Part shown: positions 1-7,494 of the stretch, one piece after another | How the letters are laid out: the number at the start of each line of letters is the position of its first letter | How positions within the stretch are numbered: the stretch's first letter is position 1 | DNA from: Desulfurococcales archaeon | GTDB taxonomy: Archaea; Thermoproteota; Thermoprotei_A; Sulfolobales; WAQK01 | DNA length: 21,116 nucleotides | Direction: 5' to 3' | NCBI GenBank assembly: GCA_027016915.1 | Contig: JALURJ010000299.1 | Span: forward strand, 1 to 21,116 | Notes under the pieces: generated by a model | Database searches by the model: none | The model's input: the letters and a program-made list of their open reading frames with translations, nothing else | What the model was told of the DNA's origin: nothing | Translations under genes and position numbers: made by a program

Positions 1-1421
1 CTAGGCTTGCGTGGAGGGCGGCGGAGAGGCATTCGGGGAAGTGTGGCACGGGGAATAGCTGTTATCTCGGCTTCCCGGCCCCCGGGCCATGGATATTGCC
101 TCGTTCCTGCGCGGAGCTCCTGGACGGTTATCTTGTGGTAAGGCTTTACGTCGGGCTTCCGGCTAGGGGTAGGAGGATCCTTGGAAGAGAAGCTGAGAGA
201 CTGCTGGTGCGAGGCGTTAGGGAGGTGTTGGGTGCTGTTGTGCGTATGGGCGGGGAGGCTGAACGTGTTGAGAGGCACGTGGAGACATTTCTGGACCAGG
301 AGTATCTTCGAGGCTGGCTCTACGAGAATGGATACGCCTTCTTCGTCGCTGATGGGAGCATCCTGCCCCGGGAATCCAGCCTCTCTGAGAGGCCCATGAA
401 GAATGCTGTTCCCTTCCAATCACCCGGGGAACTCAGGGTATCGGTGGAGCTGCCTAGCGGCAGGAGGGTCACGGGAATGGCTGCGCCCATGGGCGTGTTT
501 CTCGTGACGGGCGGCGGTTATCACGGGAAGACCACGCTCCTCGAGGCTGTGCAGCAGGGCATCTACAATCATGTGGAGGGGGATGGGAGGGAGCTGGTGG
601 TGTCGAGAAGGGGCACTGTTCTGGTGAAAGCTGAGGATGGAAGGCTTGTCCACCACGTGGACATTTCAGCCTTCATTTCGAGCCTTCCAGGCGGTGTCGA
701 CACTAGGAACTTTTCAACCCTGGATGCAAGCGGCTCCACCAGCATGGCTGCATCCATAGCGGAGGCGCTGGAGGCTGGGGCTGAGGTGATCCTCATAGAC
801 GAGGACACCAGCGCCACAAATCTTCTTTTCAAGGACAGCCATATGGCAAGACTCATACCCAGCGAGCCTATAAAACCCCTATCCATGTTAGCCCGCAGCC
901 TCTCAAGATCCCTGGGCGTGGGGTTGACCGTTGTCTCAGGATCCTCTGCATCCTTCGTTCCCTGCTCGGACAAGGTTATACTGATAGATAACTACGTGCC
1001 CAGAGACGTCACAGGCAAAGCCAAGGGTCTTGCAGGAAACACTTGCCCGGAGCGCGACTTCCCCCATCCCCGGAGGAGGGTGTTTCACGGCATAAGGGGG
1101 CTCCGAAGGGTGAAGGCTAGAGGGTTTAAGTTGGTAGCCGACTATGTGGGAGGTAGGAAGTTCGAGCTCGACTTAGAGCACTATCCAAGGATTGTTGAGA
1201 GAGGACAGGTGAGGCTGCTGGCCCTCATGGTGGAGAGGCTCGCCTCGCCGAGGAGGCCTCTAAGCGTGTCTGAGATTCCAGATGCGGTGGAGGAAAAATT
1301 GCTGAGAGAAGGGTTTAGAGCGTTCGCCAGCCCTGTGCCTCCCGACCTAACCTACGTGGCTGGCTTCGACCTTGTATGGGTGCTGAACCGCATGTACAAT
1401 GCTATCTTTGTCCAGGATTAG
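1..1421 (+). CDS. ABC-class ATPase (PF09818-type P-loop protein), 5' end cut by the window edge
   Basis: The frame is open from base 3 to the TAG at 1419-1421, so the true start lies upstream. A TTG at 96 could be called as a start, but residues encoded before it (SGKCGTGNS, then PRSCAELLDG) continue the family's usual N-terminal pattern, so this is a partial gene. The P-loop is GGGYHGKTT (about 508-537). It is followed by NHVEGDGRE, by EDGRLVHHVDIS, by the serine-rich ASGSTSMA, and by a Walker B-like stretch, ILIDEDTSATNLL (about 790-828). This order is characteristic of the 'ATPase of the ABC class' family. Members are cytoplasmic and lack a membrane partner; their cellular role is not established as far as I know. 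The gene ends five bases before the convergent peptidase stop. Family assignment is secure; function is unknown. Confidence 0.93.
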   Translation, partial: RLAWRAAERHSGKCGTGNSCYLGFPAPGPWILPRSCAELLDGYLVVRLYVGLPARGRRILGREAERLLVRGVREVLGAVVRMGGEAERVERHVETFLDQEYLRGWLYENGYAFFVADGSILPRESSLSERPMKNAVPFQSPGELRVSVELPSGRRVTGMAAPMGVFLVTGGGYHGKTTLLEAVQQGIYNHVEGDGRELVVSRRGTVLVKAEDGRLVHHVDISAFISSLPGGVDTRNFSTLDASGSTSMAASIAEALEAGAEVILIDEDTSATNLLFKDSHMARLIPSEPIKPLSMLARSLSRSLGVGLTVVSGSSASFVPCSDKVILIDNYVPRDVTGKAKGLAGNTCPERDFPHPRRRVFHGIRGLRRVKARGFKLVADYVGGRKFELDLEHYPRIVERGQVRLLALMVERLASPRRPLSVSEIPDAVEEKLLREGFRAFASPVPPDLTYVAGFDLVWVLNRMYNAIFVQD

Positions 1422-1426
1422 CCCCT

Positions 1427-2443
1427 CTAGAGGCCCTTCTCCAGTACTGCTGAGATCAGCTGGATCAGCTTCTCCACGTCCTCCACGTATATATACTCGG
1501 TTGTGCTGTGCGTGTACTTGACGGGTACGCCTAGGGCGAAGGCCTTAGCAGCTACCCTCTGGAAGGCAGCCGCATCGGTTCCGCCTCCCACCGAGACCAC
1601 CTGCAGGGGGATGCCGCTGTTTCTGGCGATCGACACTATCCTCTTGCCCAGCACGGGGTCCACTATGGCGGAGTTGTCCACCGCTCTCAGCACGGGACCA
1701 GCGCCGGGTTTCAACTGCCCCGTGACCACTGGGCTGCAGCAGGTCGCCGTATCTATGGAAGCCATATAGGTGGGGTTAACCCTGTGGGCCAGGGCCCACG
1801 CCCCCCTAAGCCCTACCTCCTCCTGCGTTGTCCAGGCTAGGTAGACCTTGTATCTCGGCTCAACCTTGCCGCCAGCTATTAGCTTGGCTACCTCGACCAG
1901 TACGGCGCAGCCAAACCTGTCGTCGATGGCTCTGGTTGAAACCACCCTGCCTTTGTTGAGAAGGCTCCAGGGCTTGTGGAAGGTTACGGGGTCTAGGATG
2001 TCTATTCCTAGCTCCCTGGCCTCCTCATCGCTGCTTACACCGACGTCTATGTAGAGCTGGTTCCAGGGCACCACCTTGAGGTCCTTCTCCAGCTGGAGGT
2101 GGGGCGGTGTGATCCCGATGACCCCCGGCACGTCGCCTTTCTCCGTGTGGATGGTCACGTGCTGGCTTGGCAGGATCCTGTCGTCTATGCCTCCGATCTT
2201 CCTGAACCTCACCGTTCCATCCTTCTCTATATGGGTGACGAGTAGTCCCAGCTCGTCCATATGGGCTGCGAGGAGTATGCTTTCCTCCCCCTCGCCCAGC
2301 TCAAGGACCAGGTTACCCATGGTGTCTGTCCAGGTTTTGCCGAGATCGCCTACTAGGCCGTGGATCTTCTCCCTAACCCTGTGCTCGTAGCCGGAGACCC
2401 CGGGAACCTGGACCAGCTCCCTCAACGTCTCGAGAAAGCCCAT
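1427..2443 (-). CDS. M42 family metallo-aminopeptidase
   Basis: This is a cytosolic dinuclear-metal peptidase of the M42 family (glutamyl-aminopeptidase, TET or endoglucanase-like). Such enzymes remove N-terminal residues from peptides, typically as dodecameric shells. All expected ligand positions are visible in the 338-residue product: HMDE near residue 61, IDDRF near 174, the catalytic and ligand pair QEEVG near 208, SIDTA near 231, and the C-terminal histidine in THSTTEY near 312. GGGTDAAAF near 287 is also typical. Length is normal for the family. I chose the ATG at 2443 because the upstream GTG at 2452 is part of a GGTG ribosome site six bases before it. The gene follows the CcmF-like membrane protein on the same strand after about 40 bases. 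It may be cotranscribed, but it looks like a housekeeping gene rather than a maturation factor. The specific substrate cannot be read from sequence. Confidence 0.95.
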   Translation of the reverse strand: MGFLETLRELVQVPGVSGYEHRVREKIHGLVGDLGKTWTDTMGNLVLELGEGEESILLAAHMDELGLLVTHIEKDGTVRFRKIGGIDDRILPSQHVTIHTEKGDVPGVIGITPPHLQLEKDLKVVPWNQLYIDVGVSSDEEARELGIDILDPVTFHKPWSLLNKGRVVSTRAIDDRFGCAVLVEVAKLIAGGKVEPRYKVYLAWTTQEEVGLRGAWALAHRVNPTYMASIDTATCCSPVVTGQLKPGAGPVLRAVDNSAIVDPVLGKRIVSIARNSGIPLQVVSVGGGTDAAAFQRVAAKAFALGVPVKYTHSTTEYIYVEDVEKLIQLISAVLEKGL

Positions 2444-2470
2444 TCGCAACACCTAGGTATTCTAGGTATG

Positions 2471-2487
2471 GGCGTGTAAAAAGGTTA
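2471..2487 (-). terminator. T-run/ACACG element after the CcmF-like gene
   Basis: Read on the minus strand this is TAACC, T5, ACACGCC, beginning at the stop codon of the upstream gene. A nearly identical element follows the octaheme cytochrome gene and a looser one follows 18200. Archaeal termination uses T-runs, so a terminator is the simplest reading. It could also be the TATA region of the peptidase gene, since it lies about 30 bases before that ATG. Confidence 0.45.
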
Positions 2488-5073
2488 GACCCGCCTCCTA
2501 GTGGAGGTGCAGACTATTCCTGCCGCCGCGGCTACAAGCCAGGGTGCTAGCCAAGCTAATCCCGTTGCTGAGTTATACCTGGATTCAAGAAGCACCGTAT
2601 CGGGAGGAGCCGCCATGTTGCTGGCCAGCCAGTAGAGGTCTGCGGCCCCGGTAAGGTTGGCGTTGTCCTCGAGTTCCAACACTAGGGCCAGCGCGCCGAG
2701 ACGTTGCCACCTATCCCCGGCGAGCATGGAGTTGAGGTAGTATACTAGAAGCGAGTTGTGCCTCGTCCCCAGGGGCCCTGTCATTATTGCTGGTGCAACG
2801 TCGACGAAGCAGGCGCCTAGCCCTCTCTCAACCTTTAGGGTTTGCTTGTTGAGGGGTGTTTCGATGTAGCTGCTAACGGTGAACAGCACCTGTTCTCCCT
2901 TGATGGAGGCGTTTAGCCTGGCGTAGAGCGGGACTTCTATAAATAGTGTGGATGGGTGCTGCTCGCCGCTGGTTAGCGCCTCTATGAGCCAGGGCTCCAG
3001 GGCTACCAGCTGGGCTAGTGGAGGTGAAGTGACGCGCAGCTTGCTGGCAGCATCCTGGATTTCCAGAGCCCAATGGCCCAGCTCTGAAGGTACGGGTATG
3101 CTGGTAGTGTTGAATACGAAGGCTCCCCTAACCACTCCAACTACGGCCTCGCCATACCTTAACCCAACAAGGGTTGCCTCAGCTATGCCTCTGCCTCCCA
3201 CCAGAGTCGAGGATCCTATCATGGCTGAGTAGACTTCAAGCGTCCAGCCCCGCGCTGATCTAAGTATTAGAGGTTGGGTGAAGTTTGCCACAAAGTACAG
3301 GTGATGGAGCGATTTCTGCATCAAGGATTCCTCCGTCCCTAGGAGTTCTACGGCTGCTGGTGGAAGCACGAGGTCCCTGACAAGCAGGGTGGCTCTAAGG
3401 ATGCTGATGGTGTTGGCCGGTTCGACGCCTACGTAGAGCTTGGCGTCGGACCATACAAGCAGAGGTTCCGGCGCTTCTAGCAGTTTCTCTGCGGAGGCGT
3501 TGCTGGCCACACTTTCGGCCTTCAAGTAACCCACAAGTCCCGGCGAGAGTATGGACACGGTGTACTCGCGAGGTAGCAGGAGGTCTGCAACCACTCTGTT
3601 GGGAGCCGATGTGTAGGCCTCGGCGAGGCTTGCCAGCTGCTGGCGAGCCTTAGCTGCGTCCTTAACAAGCATGTCCCATAGGGTGTTCAGCGGGGCTTCA
3701 CTCACCCGTACTCTGGCTTCAGACACTCTGGCAGATACGTTGTGGAGACGCCACTCACCGCCGCATAGCGTGGCCGTATCTCCGCTTCTCAGAGTGGCTG
3801 TGCCTCCCTGGCGCGTCGTGAACGCTGAGTAGGCAACTATACCTGCAAGGAGGAGGGCGAGGCATACGAAGCCTATAGAAGCCCTAAGAGCCTCTCCCCT
3901 ACCCCTCACGAGACGGAAATACTCTACCATGAATATCGCCGAGGCGTATCCTGCCGTTATGGAGATAAGAAGTGCCCCGGCCGCATGGTGGGAAGACACG
4001 ACCCCGGCCAACCTGGCTGTTACTACTAGGGTCGAAGCGGTAGCCGCTGCTGCCATGTGGGTCCAGGCTGGGAGCCTAATGGGCGAAAACGCTAGTGATG
4101 CCGAGACTATGGCTACAACTAGCGAGGCGTATAGGGCCATATCCGCGGCAGTACCCGCCGGATGCCCAGCCAGCAGCGGCCTCAAAGCTATGAGTATACC
4201 TGTAGCTGCAAGGGAGGCTGAGAGGGGGTTCCACCCCCCACTACCCCTCCCGGGCAGGTGTAGTTGCCTGACAGTTACGCTCCACCCCACGAAGACCACG
4301 TGGGCCACGGCTAGAAGAGCGGCTGGCAGCCAGGGTTTACTGGTTAGAATAATGGAGGGGCCAGGTTTGAGGAGCGGCATTGCGGAGACAAGCATCAAGC
4401 CTAGAGCTAGAAAGGAGAGCCTCCTCAACACGTTGCTGAAGCCGAGGTCGCTGTAGATAAGTGATAGCAGTAGAGCTAGTGCGGCAAGGGGCGGCGCCGA
4501 TGCTGGCAGGCGGCCTGCGGAGGCGTATCTCCATGCCTCGGCTAGAAGGGCTGGAAGCAGAAGGACAATGCCAAAGGCCGGTACGCTTGGCTCAGGTTTT
4601 TCGAGAAAAATCCTGGCAGACGCCATGCCTGCCCCTAGGCCTACAGCTACGGTCAGCGCGTAGGCTGAGGCCGTAAAACTAGGGTATACTGGTAGCGTCT
4701 CGCCCATCCAAGGGGCAACAATGAGCATTATGTAGGCTGCAAGTAGGAGGGTGTTGTCAAGTACGAGGAGTTTCCACCTGGTTGAAAGCCTTGAGACTAG
4801 GAGTGCGTAAATGCCCAGCACCACGAGTATGAAGGTAAACCCGTTAGCCACAATCCAGTACTTGGCTGTGCTGCCCAGCTCTTCGAGCCCTGAGAACCAT
4901 GCCGCCGAACTCCTGGGATCTGCGGAGATGAGGAGTATGTATAGAATTGCGAGGAGAGGGGAGGCGAGGAGCGCCGCTTTGCCCCGGGCTTCTCCAGCCC
5001 TAAGGGTGGAGGTCAGCGCGAAGCACGAGGCTAGGAGTCCGGCAAGCCCGATAACCTGCTCGTGGGTCAGCAT
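2485..5073 (-). CDS. Large polytopic membrane protein, probable CcmF paralogue without WWD motif or heme-ligand histidines
   Basis: The 862-residue product has about a dozen membrane segments in residues 1-410, a large outside domain at roughly 415-830, and one C-terminal membrane helix followed by TSTRRRV. This is the topology of the CcmF encoded at 12597. By eye several blocks align. The helix ending GIVAYSAF plus LRSGDTATL matches the CcmF helix ending GPFAYN plus LKAGEELRV. The block starting GLGACFVDVAP and containing VYYL near residue 751 matches GLGNIYVEIYP with IYYL in CcmF. YPSFTASAYAL matches YPHPLSTFTAYAL. The WWD tryptophan motif is absent, the His of YPHPL is Ser/Phe, and the position of CcmF His470 is Arg. 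ATG 5073 is preceded by GGGGTG six bases away. The gene lies 73 bases downstream of the octaheme cytochrome gene. Homology is my inference; a function in heme ligation is not shown, because it should not bind heme as CcmF does. Confidence 0.7.
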   Translation of the reverse strand: MLTHEQVIGLAGLLASCFALTSTLRAGEARGKAALLASPLLAILYILLISADPRSSAAWFSGLEELGSTAKYWIVANGFTFILVVLGIYALLVSRLSTRWKLLVLDNTLLLAAYIMLIVAPWMGETLPVYPSFTASAYALTVAVGLGAGMASARIFLEKPEPSVPAFGIVLLLPALLAEAWRYASAGRLPASAPPLAALALLLSLIYSDLGFSNVLRRLSFLALGLMLVSAMPLLKPGPSIILTSKPWLPAALLAVAHVVFVGWSVTVRQLHLPGRGSGGWNPLSASLAATGILIALRPLLAGHPAGTAADMALYASLVVAIVSASLAFSPIRLPAWTHMAAAATASTLVVTARLAGVVSSHHAAGALLISITAGYASAIFMVEYFRLVRGRGEALRASIGFVCLALLLAGIVAYSAFTTRQGGTATLRSGDTATLCGGEWRLHNVSARVSEARVRVSEAPLNTLWDMLVKDAAKARQQLASLAEAYTSAPNRVVADLLLPREYTVSILSPGLVGYLKAESVASNASAEKLLEAPEPLLVWSDAKLYVGVEPANTISILRATLLVRDLVLPPAAVELLGTEESLMQKSLHHLYFVANFTQPLILRSARGWTLEVYSAMIGSSTLVGGRGIAEATLVGLRYGEAVVGVVRGAFVFNTTSIPVPSELGHWALEIQDAASKLRVTSPPLAQLVALEPWLIEALTSGEQHPSTLFIEVPLYARLNASIKGEQVLFTVSSYIETPLNKQTLKVERGLGACFVDVAPAIMTGPLGTRHNSLLVYYLNSMLAGDRWQRLGALALVLELEDNANLTGAADLYWLASNMAAPPDTVLLESRYNSATGLAWLAPWLVAAAAGIVCTSTRRRV

Positions 5074-5112
5074 CCACGGCACCCCAACGTTTGCGGGGGT
5101 GGGGGAAGGCCT

Positions 5113-5130
5113 GGACGTGTAAAAAAGGTT
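5113..5130 (-). terminator. T-run/ACACG element after the octaheme cytochrome gene
   Basis: On the minus strand it reads AACC, T6, ACACGTCC, about 17 bases past the cytochrome stop codon. It shares 16 to 17 positions with the element at 2471-2487, differing in T-run length and one base. Likely a terminator, perhaps partial, between the cytochrome and CcmF-like genes. A promoter role is the alternative. Confidence 0.45.
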
Positions 5131-5146
5131 GAGTTATATTGGGCTT

Positions 5147-7312
5147 CTAGGGCTTCCTGAAGAACGCTAGGCCAACTGCTACCAGAGCTATTACCAGCCC
5201 AAGGGCTCCGAGGATCGTGGCAGTACTAATGCCGCCCTTAGCCTCCTCTGCCGCAACTCTTACATCCTCAACTGTCTTGGACAGCTGATCCGCCTTCTGG
5301 AGGGCCTGGCCGGCTGTTGCAGATACCTGGTCAACAGTGCTGGACAACGAGCTGAACTCAGTGCTTAGGCTCTGGAGCTCCTGTTTGAGCTGCGGCACCT
5401 CAGCCTCCATGGCTGCCAGTTTAGACTCAAGCTGCGAAATCTTGTCCTCCAGCTGTGCCACCTGCTCGGCACTGGCGCCCGTGGCTCTCAGGGTCTCTAC
5501 CTGTTTCTTAAGATCCCTCAGCTCCAGCGCTGTGTTGTAGTAGTTCACCATCTTGCCCAGCTTGTCCATGACCGTGTCGACGGCTCCGTGCCAGAAAGTG
5601 TAGTCGGGGCCGGACATGGCAGCCCCTGCTCTCCATCTCCTACCGTCATGGTGCCAGATGTAGTACCACATAAGCTCCATGTACTCATCTAGCTTGTTGC
5701 TGGGATCATGGATGCCGAGATCCCAGGCCTTTTTAACAAGTTCGTAGGCGTAGCTGGCGGTTACGTTGTATTCGACCAGGTTCTGCTCGTAGATCAGGAA
5801 GTAGTTGTCCACCCACTGAGAGCTGTGGCAGAGCTTACATACCGACTTCATGTTGTTGCGGCGCTGTGCTAGCTCGTCTGTCAGCGTTATCTTGGCTAGC
5901 CTGGGGAAGCCAAACTCGCCCGAAGCAGGGGCCTCTTCGAAGTTGAGCTGGTAGCCCTCCACAGCGACACCGCTCTCTACAAGCCCGGCACCTGTCAGCT
6001 GGCTTCCACCCTTAATAATGGCGTTCTGCGCGTGGTCAGGCCACTTGGGCTTGGGAAACGTGAAGAAGTGCATTAGGTCCCACACTAGCCTCTGCCTAAG
6101 GTCGTGGCTACCCTGGACCAATATTTTGCCCTCGGCATCGGCTATGGTGCTCATGTGGCAGGTGGCACAGGTGGGTGCACGGAAGTCCACGCCTACCTTC
6201 CAGGGTATGGCATTCCAGTTCCACTTTCCGCCCTCCGAGTCGTATATGTTGCCATGCTTGCTCTCTTCGTAGATTTCGAAATAGGGGTGATCGGGTCCCA
6301 GGTGGCATTGGCCGCAGGTGTAGGGCTTCCTGGCCTCCTCCACGCTGAATTTGTGCCTGGTGTGGCAAGCAGTACAGGTGCCGAGGCTACCGTCAGGGTC
6401 TACCCTACCGGCGCCATTGCTTGGCCATCCCCAGTACTTGACCGCCATGCCGTTGTTCTCATAGGGCACTACCAGGGTGCCGTGGCACTGCATACAGGCG
6501 AAGTATATGAAGGAGTTCTTGATCCTGGGGTCGTCCATTATACCCGTGGAGGCAAATACGCCGCTAACCGGGTAGAGCGGCGAGACTATGTCCTTGAAGT
6601 CGGTGTCGTAAATGGTACCGAACTGCTGGACCTCAGGGTCATTGGGGTTCTGCTGAAGCTTCTTGGCGTACTCCTTGTACCATGGCCAGTCGACCAGATC
6701 GACACCAGTATTCTCATAGACGGGGGGTAGCAGGTCGAGCCTGTTGTTCTCCTTGGCGTACTTAACTATCTTGGTGTACCATGGCTTGAGAGGGCCGTTA
6801 AGGACCCCGAAGCCGTGCATGGTCCAGGTTATCTCTTTGGCCTCCTTGGCGTGGCACTGGCTACAGTCCTTGAGTGTGACTATGGGGACTATGTCGAACT
6901 GGCCCATGTGGTTGACTACGTCGGCTCTGTCGGGCTCCTTGAACATTCCGTGACACTCGTAGCAGCCCACAGTATAGGGGTAATTCTGGAACTTCCCCGC
7001 TACCGTGGCCTCTATGCCCAGCTTCTCGTAAAGGTGGGTCACGTTGTCGGGCTTGTTCCATGCATGCTTGCTGCGCAGCCAGTCATAAACTATTTGAGGG
7101 GTGACCGTTAGGTGGCACTGGACGCACTGCTGGGTTTCGGGGCTCGCCTTCTCCAATGCTTCCTGTAGCTTCTCCTGGATATCCTCTTCTCCGTAGCCCA
7201 CGTTGGCGGCTAGGGCTATGCTGGAATCGCTGGTTGGCGGCTGGAAGGCTGGAAGTACTGCGGGCAATGCTATTAACAATATAATTAATATATATGTGGG
7301 TTTCAGCTGCAT
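5147..7312 (-). CDS. Octaheme c-type cytochrome, hydroxylamine dehydrogenase (HAO) family, with coiled-coil stalk and membrane anchor
   Basis: The 721-residue product starts with a signal sequence (hydrophobic residues 8-22). It has exactly eight CXXCH heme sites, with first cysteines at 63, 117, 150, 273, 313, 333, 382 and 492. HAO-family blocks are plain: CHTRHKFSVEEARKPY, CHLGPDHPYFEIYEESKHG, PTCATCHMS, WHHDGRRWRAGAAM and GPDYTFWHG. No CXXCK site is present, so it is not NrfA. Residues about 597-690 form a heptad-rich coiled coil, then a helix (697-716) ends in FRKP, so the heme domain is displayed outside the cell on a stalk. Family members oxidise hydroxylamine or hydrazine, or reduce nitrite and hydroxylamine; a membrane-associated octaheme relative is known from Ignicoccus. 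Which reaction applies here cannot be told, since the crosslinking tyrosine of oxidising members needs an alignment. A GGTG lies eight bases before the ATG. The promoter faces the HTH_10 regulator. Confidence 0.95.
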   Translation of the reverse strand: MQLKPTYILIILLIALPAVLPAFQPPTSDSSIALAANVGYGEEDIQEKLQEALEKASPETQQCVQCHLTVTPQIVYDWLRSKHAWNKPDNVTHLYEKLGIEATVAGKFQNYPYTVGCYECHGMFKEPDRADVVNHMGQFDIVPIVTLKDCSQCHAKEAKEITWTMHGFGVLNGPLKPWYTKIVKYAKENNRLDLLPPVYENTGVDLVDWPWYKEYAKKLQQNPNDPEVQQFGTIYDTDFKDIVSPLYPVSGVFASTGIMDDPRIKNSFIYFACMQCHGTLVVPYENNGMAVKYWGWPSNGAGRVDPDGSLGTCTACHTRHKFSVEEARKPYTCGQCHLGPDHPYFEIYEESKHGNIYDSEGGKWNWNAIPWKVGVDFRAPTCATCHMSTIADAEGKILVQGSHDLRQRLVWDLMHFFTFPKPKWPDHAQNAIIKGGSQLTGAGLVESGVAVEGYQLNFEEAPASGEFGFPRLAKITLTDELAQRRNNMKSVCKLCHSSQWVDNYFLIYEQNLVEYNVTASYAYELVKKAWDLGIHDPSNKLDEYMELMWYYIWHHDGRRWRAGAAMSGPDYTFWHGAVDTVMDKLGKMVNYYNTALELRDLKKQVETLRATGASAEQVAQLEDKISQLESKLAAMEAEVPQLKQELQSLSTEFSSLSSTVDQVSATAGQALQKADQLSKTVEDVRVAAEEAKGGISTATILGALGLVIALVAVGLAFFRKP

Positions 7313-7346
7313 AATGTTTACACCTATAGTCCCTTACTTTATTTCG

Positions 7347-7361
7347 TGCACAAAAAGTGCA
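7347..7361. promoter_or_regulatory. 15-base inverted repeat, candidate operator of the octaheme cytochrome promoter
   Basis: TGCAC-AAAAA-GTGCA has perfect five-base arms, and the next two pairs are one wobble and one match. It lies 35-49 bases upstream of the cytochrome ATG, between an A/T-rich GAAATAAAG (near 7339) and CTATATTA (near 7377). A single TGCAC half-site recurs at 7416-7420 next to the TATA box of the regulator gene. Confidence 0.5.
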
Positions 7362-7384
7362 TGATACTGCTAATATAGGGAACC

Positions 7385-7398
7385 CCGAAAATGTTCGG
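7385..7398. promoter_or_regulatory. 14-base inverted repeat CCGAA-AATG-TTCGG in the divergent promoter
   Basis: Perfect five-base arms with a four-base spacer, located between the TATA-like elements of the two divergent genes. With the repeat at 7347-7361 it makes the gap look like a regulated bidirectional promoter. No binding protein can be assigned from sequence. Confidence 0.4.
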
Positions 7399-7422
7399 AT
7401 GTTGAGGCGGGGATCTGCACTG

Positions 7423-7432
7423 CTTATAAGTA
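7423..7432 (+). promoter_or_regulatory. TATA box for the HTH_10 regulator gene
   Basis: The element CTTATAAGTA is a strong archaeal TATA match. Start of transcription is predicted near 7450-7455, giving a leader of about 40 bases that contains the GGAGGGG ribosome site at 7482-7488. Confidence 0.55.
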
Positions 7433-7494
7433 TTTTGCAGAAAACATAACTATGAAAATAAAGCAATTATCCCTTAGTGGCGGAGGGGCTGCAG

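Noticed and set aside
96..98. TTG 96 as the start of the ABC-class ATPase
   Set aside because: The frame stays open to the window edge and the residues before it fit the family, so the gene is cut by the window.
1424..1433. CCTCTAGAGG palindrome between the convergent ATPase and peptidase genes
   Set aside because: Ten bases across a stop codon with no T-run; expected by chance often enough.
3929..4456. 175-codon open frame on the plus strand inside the CcmF-like gene
   Set aside because: Antisense to membrane helices; the protein is Ala/Thr/Met-rich without any family pattern and has no start signals.
2485..5073. Reading the large membrane protein as a respiratory or transporter subunit
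   Set aside because: No quinone, proton-channel or heme-ligand pattern was seen, while topology and blocks match the CcmF in the same window; kept as an alternative only.
6104..6730. 208-codon open frame on the plus strand inside the octaheme cytochrome gene
   Set aside because: It lies antisense to CXXCH-rich coding sequence, has no promoter or ribosome site and its composition is that of a G+C-rich shadow frame.
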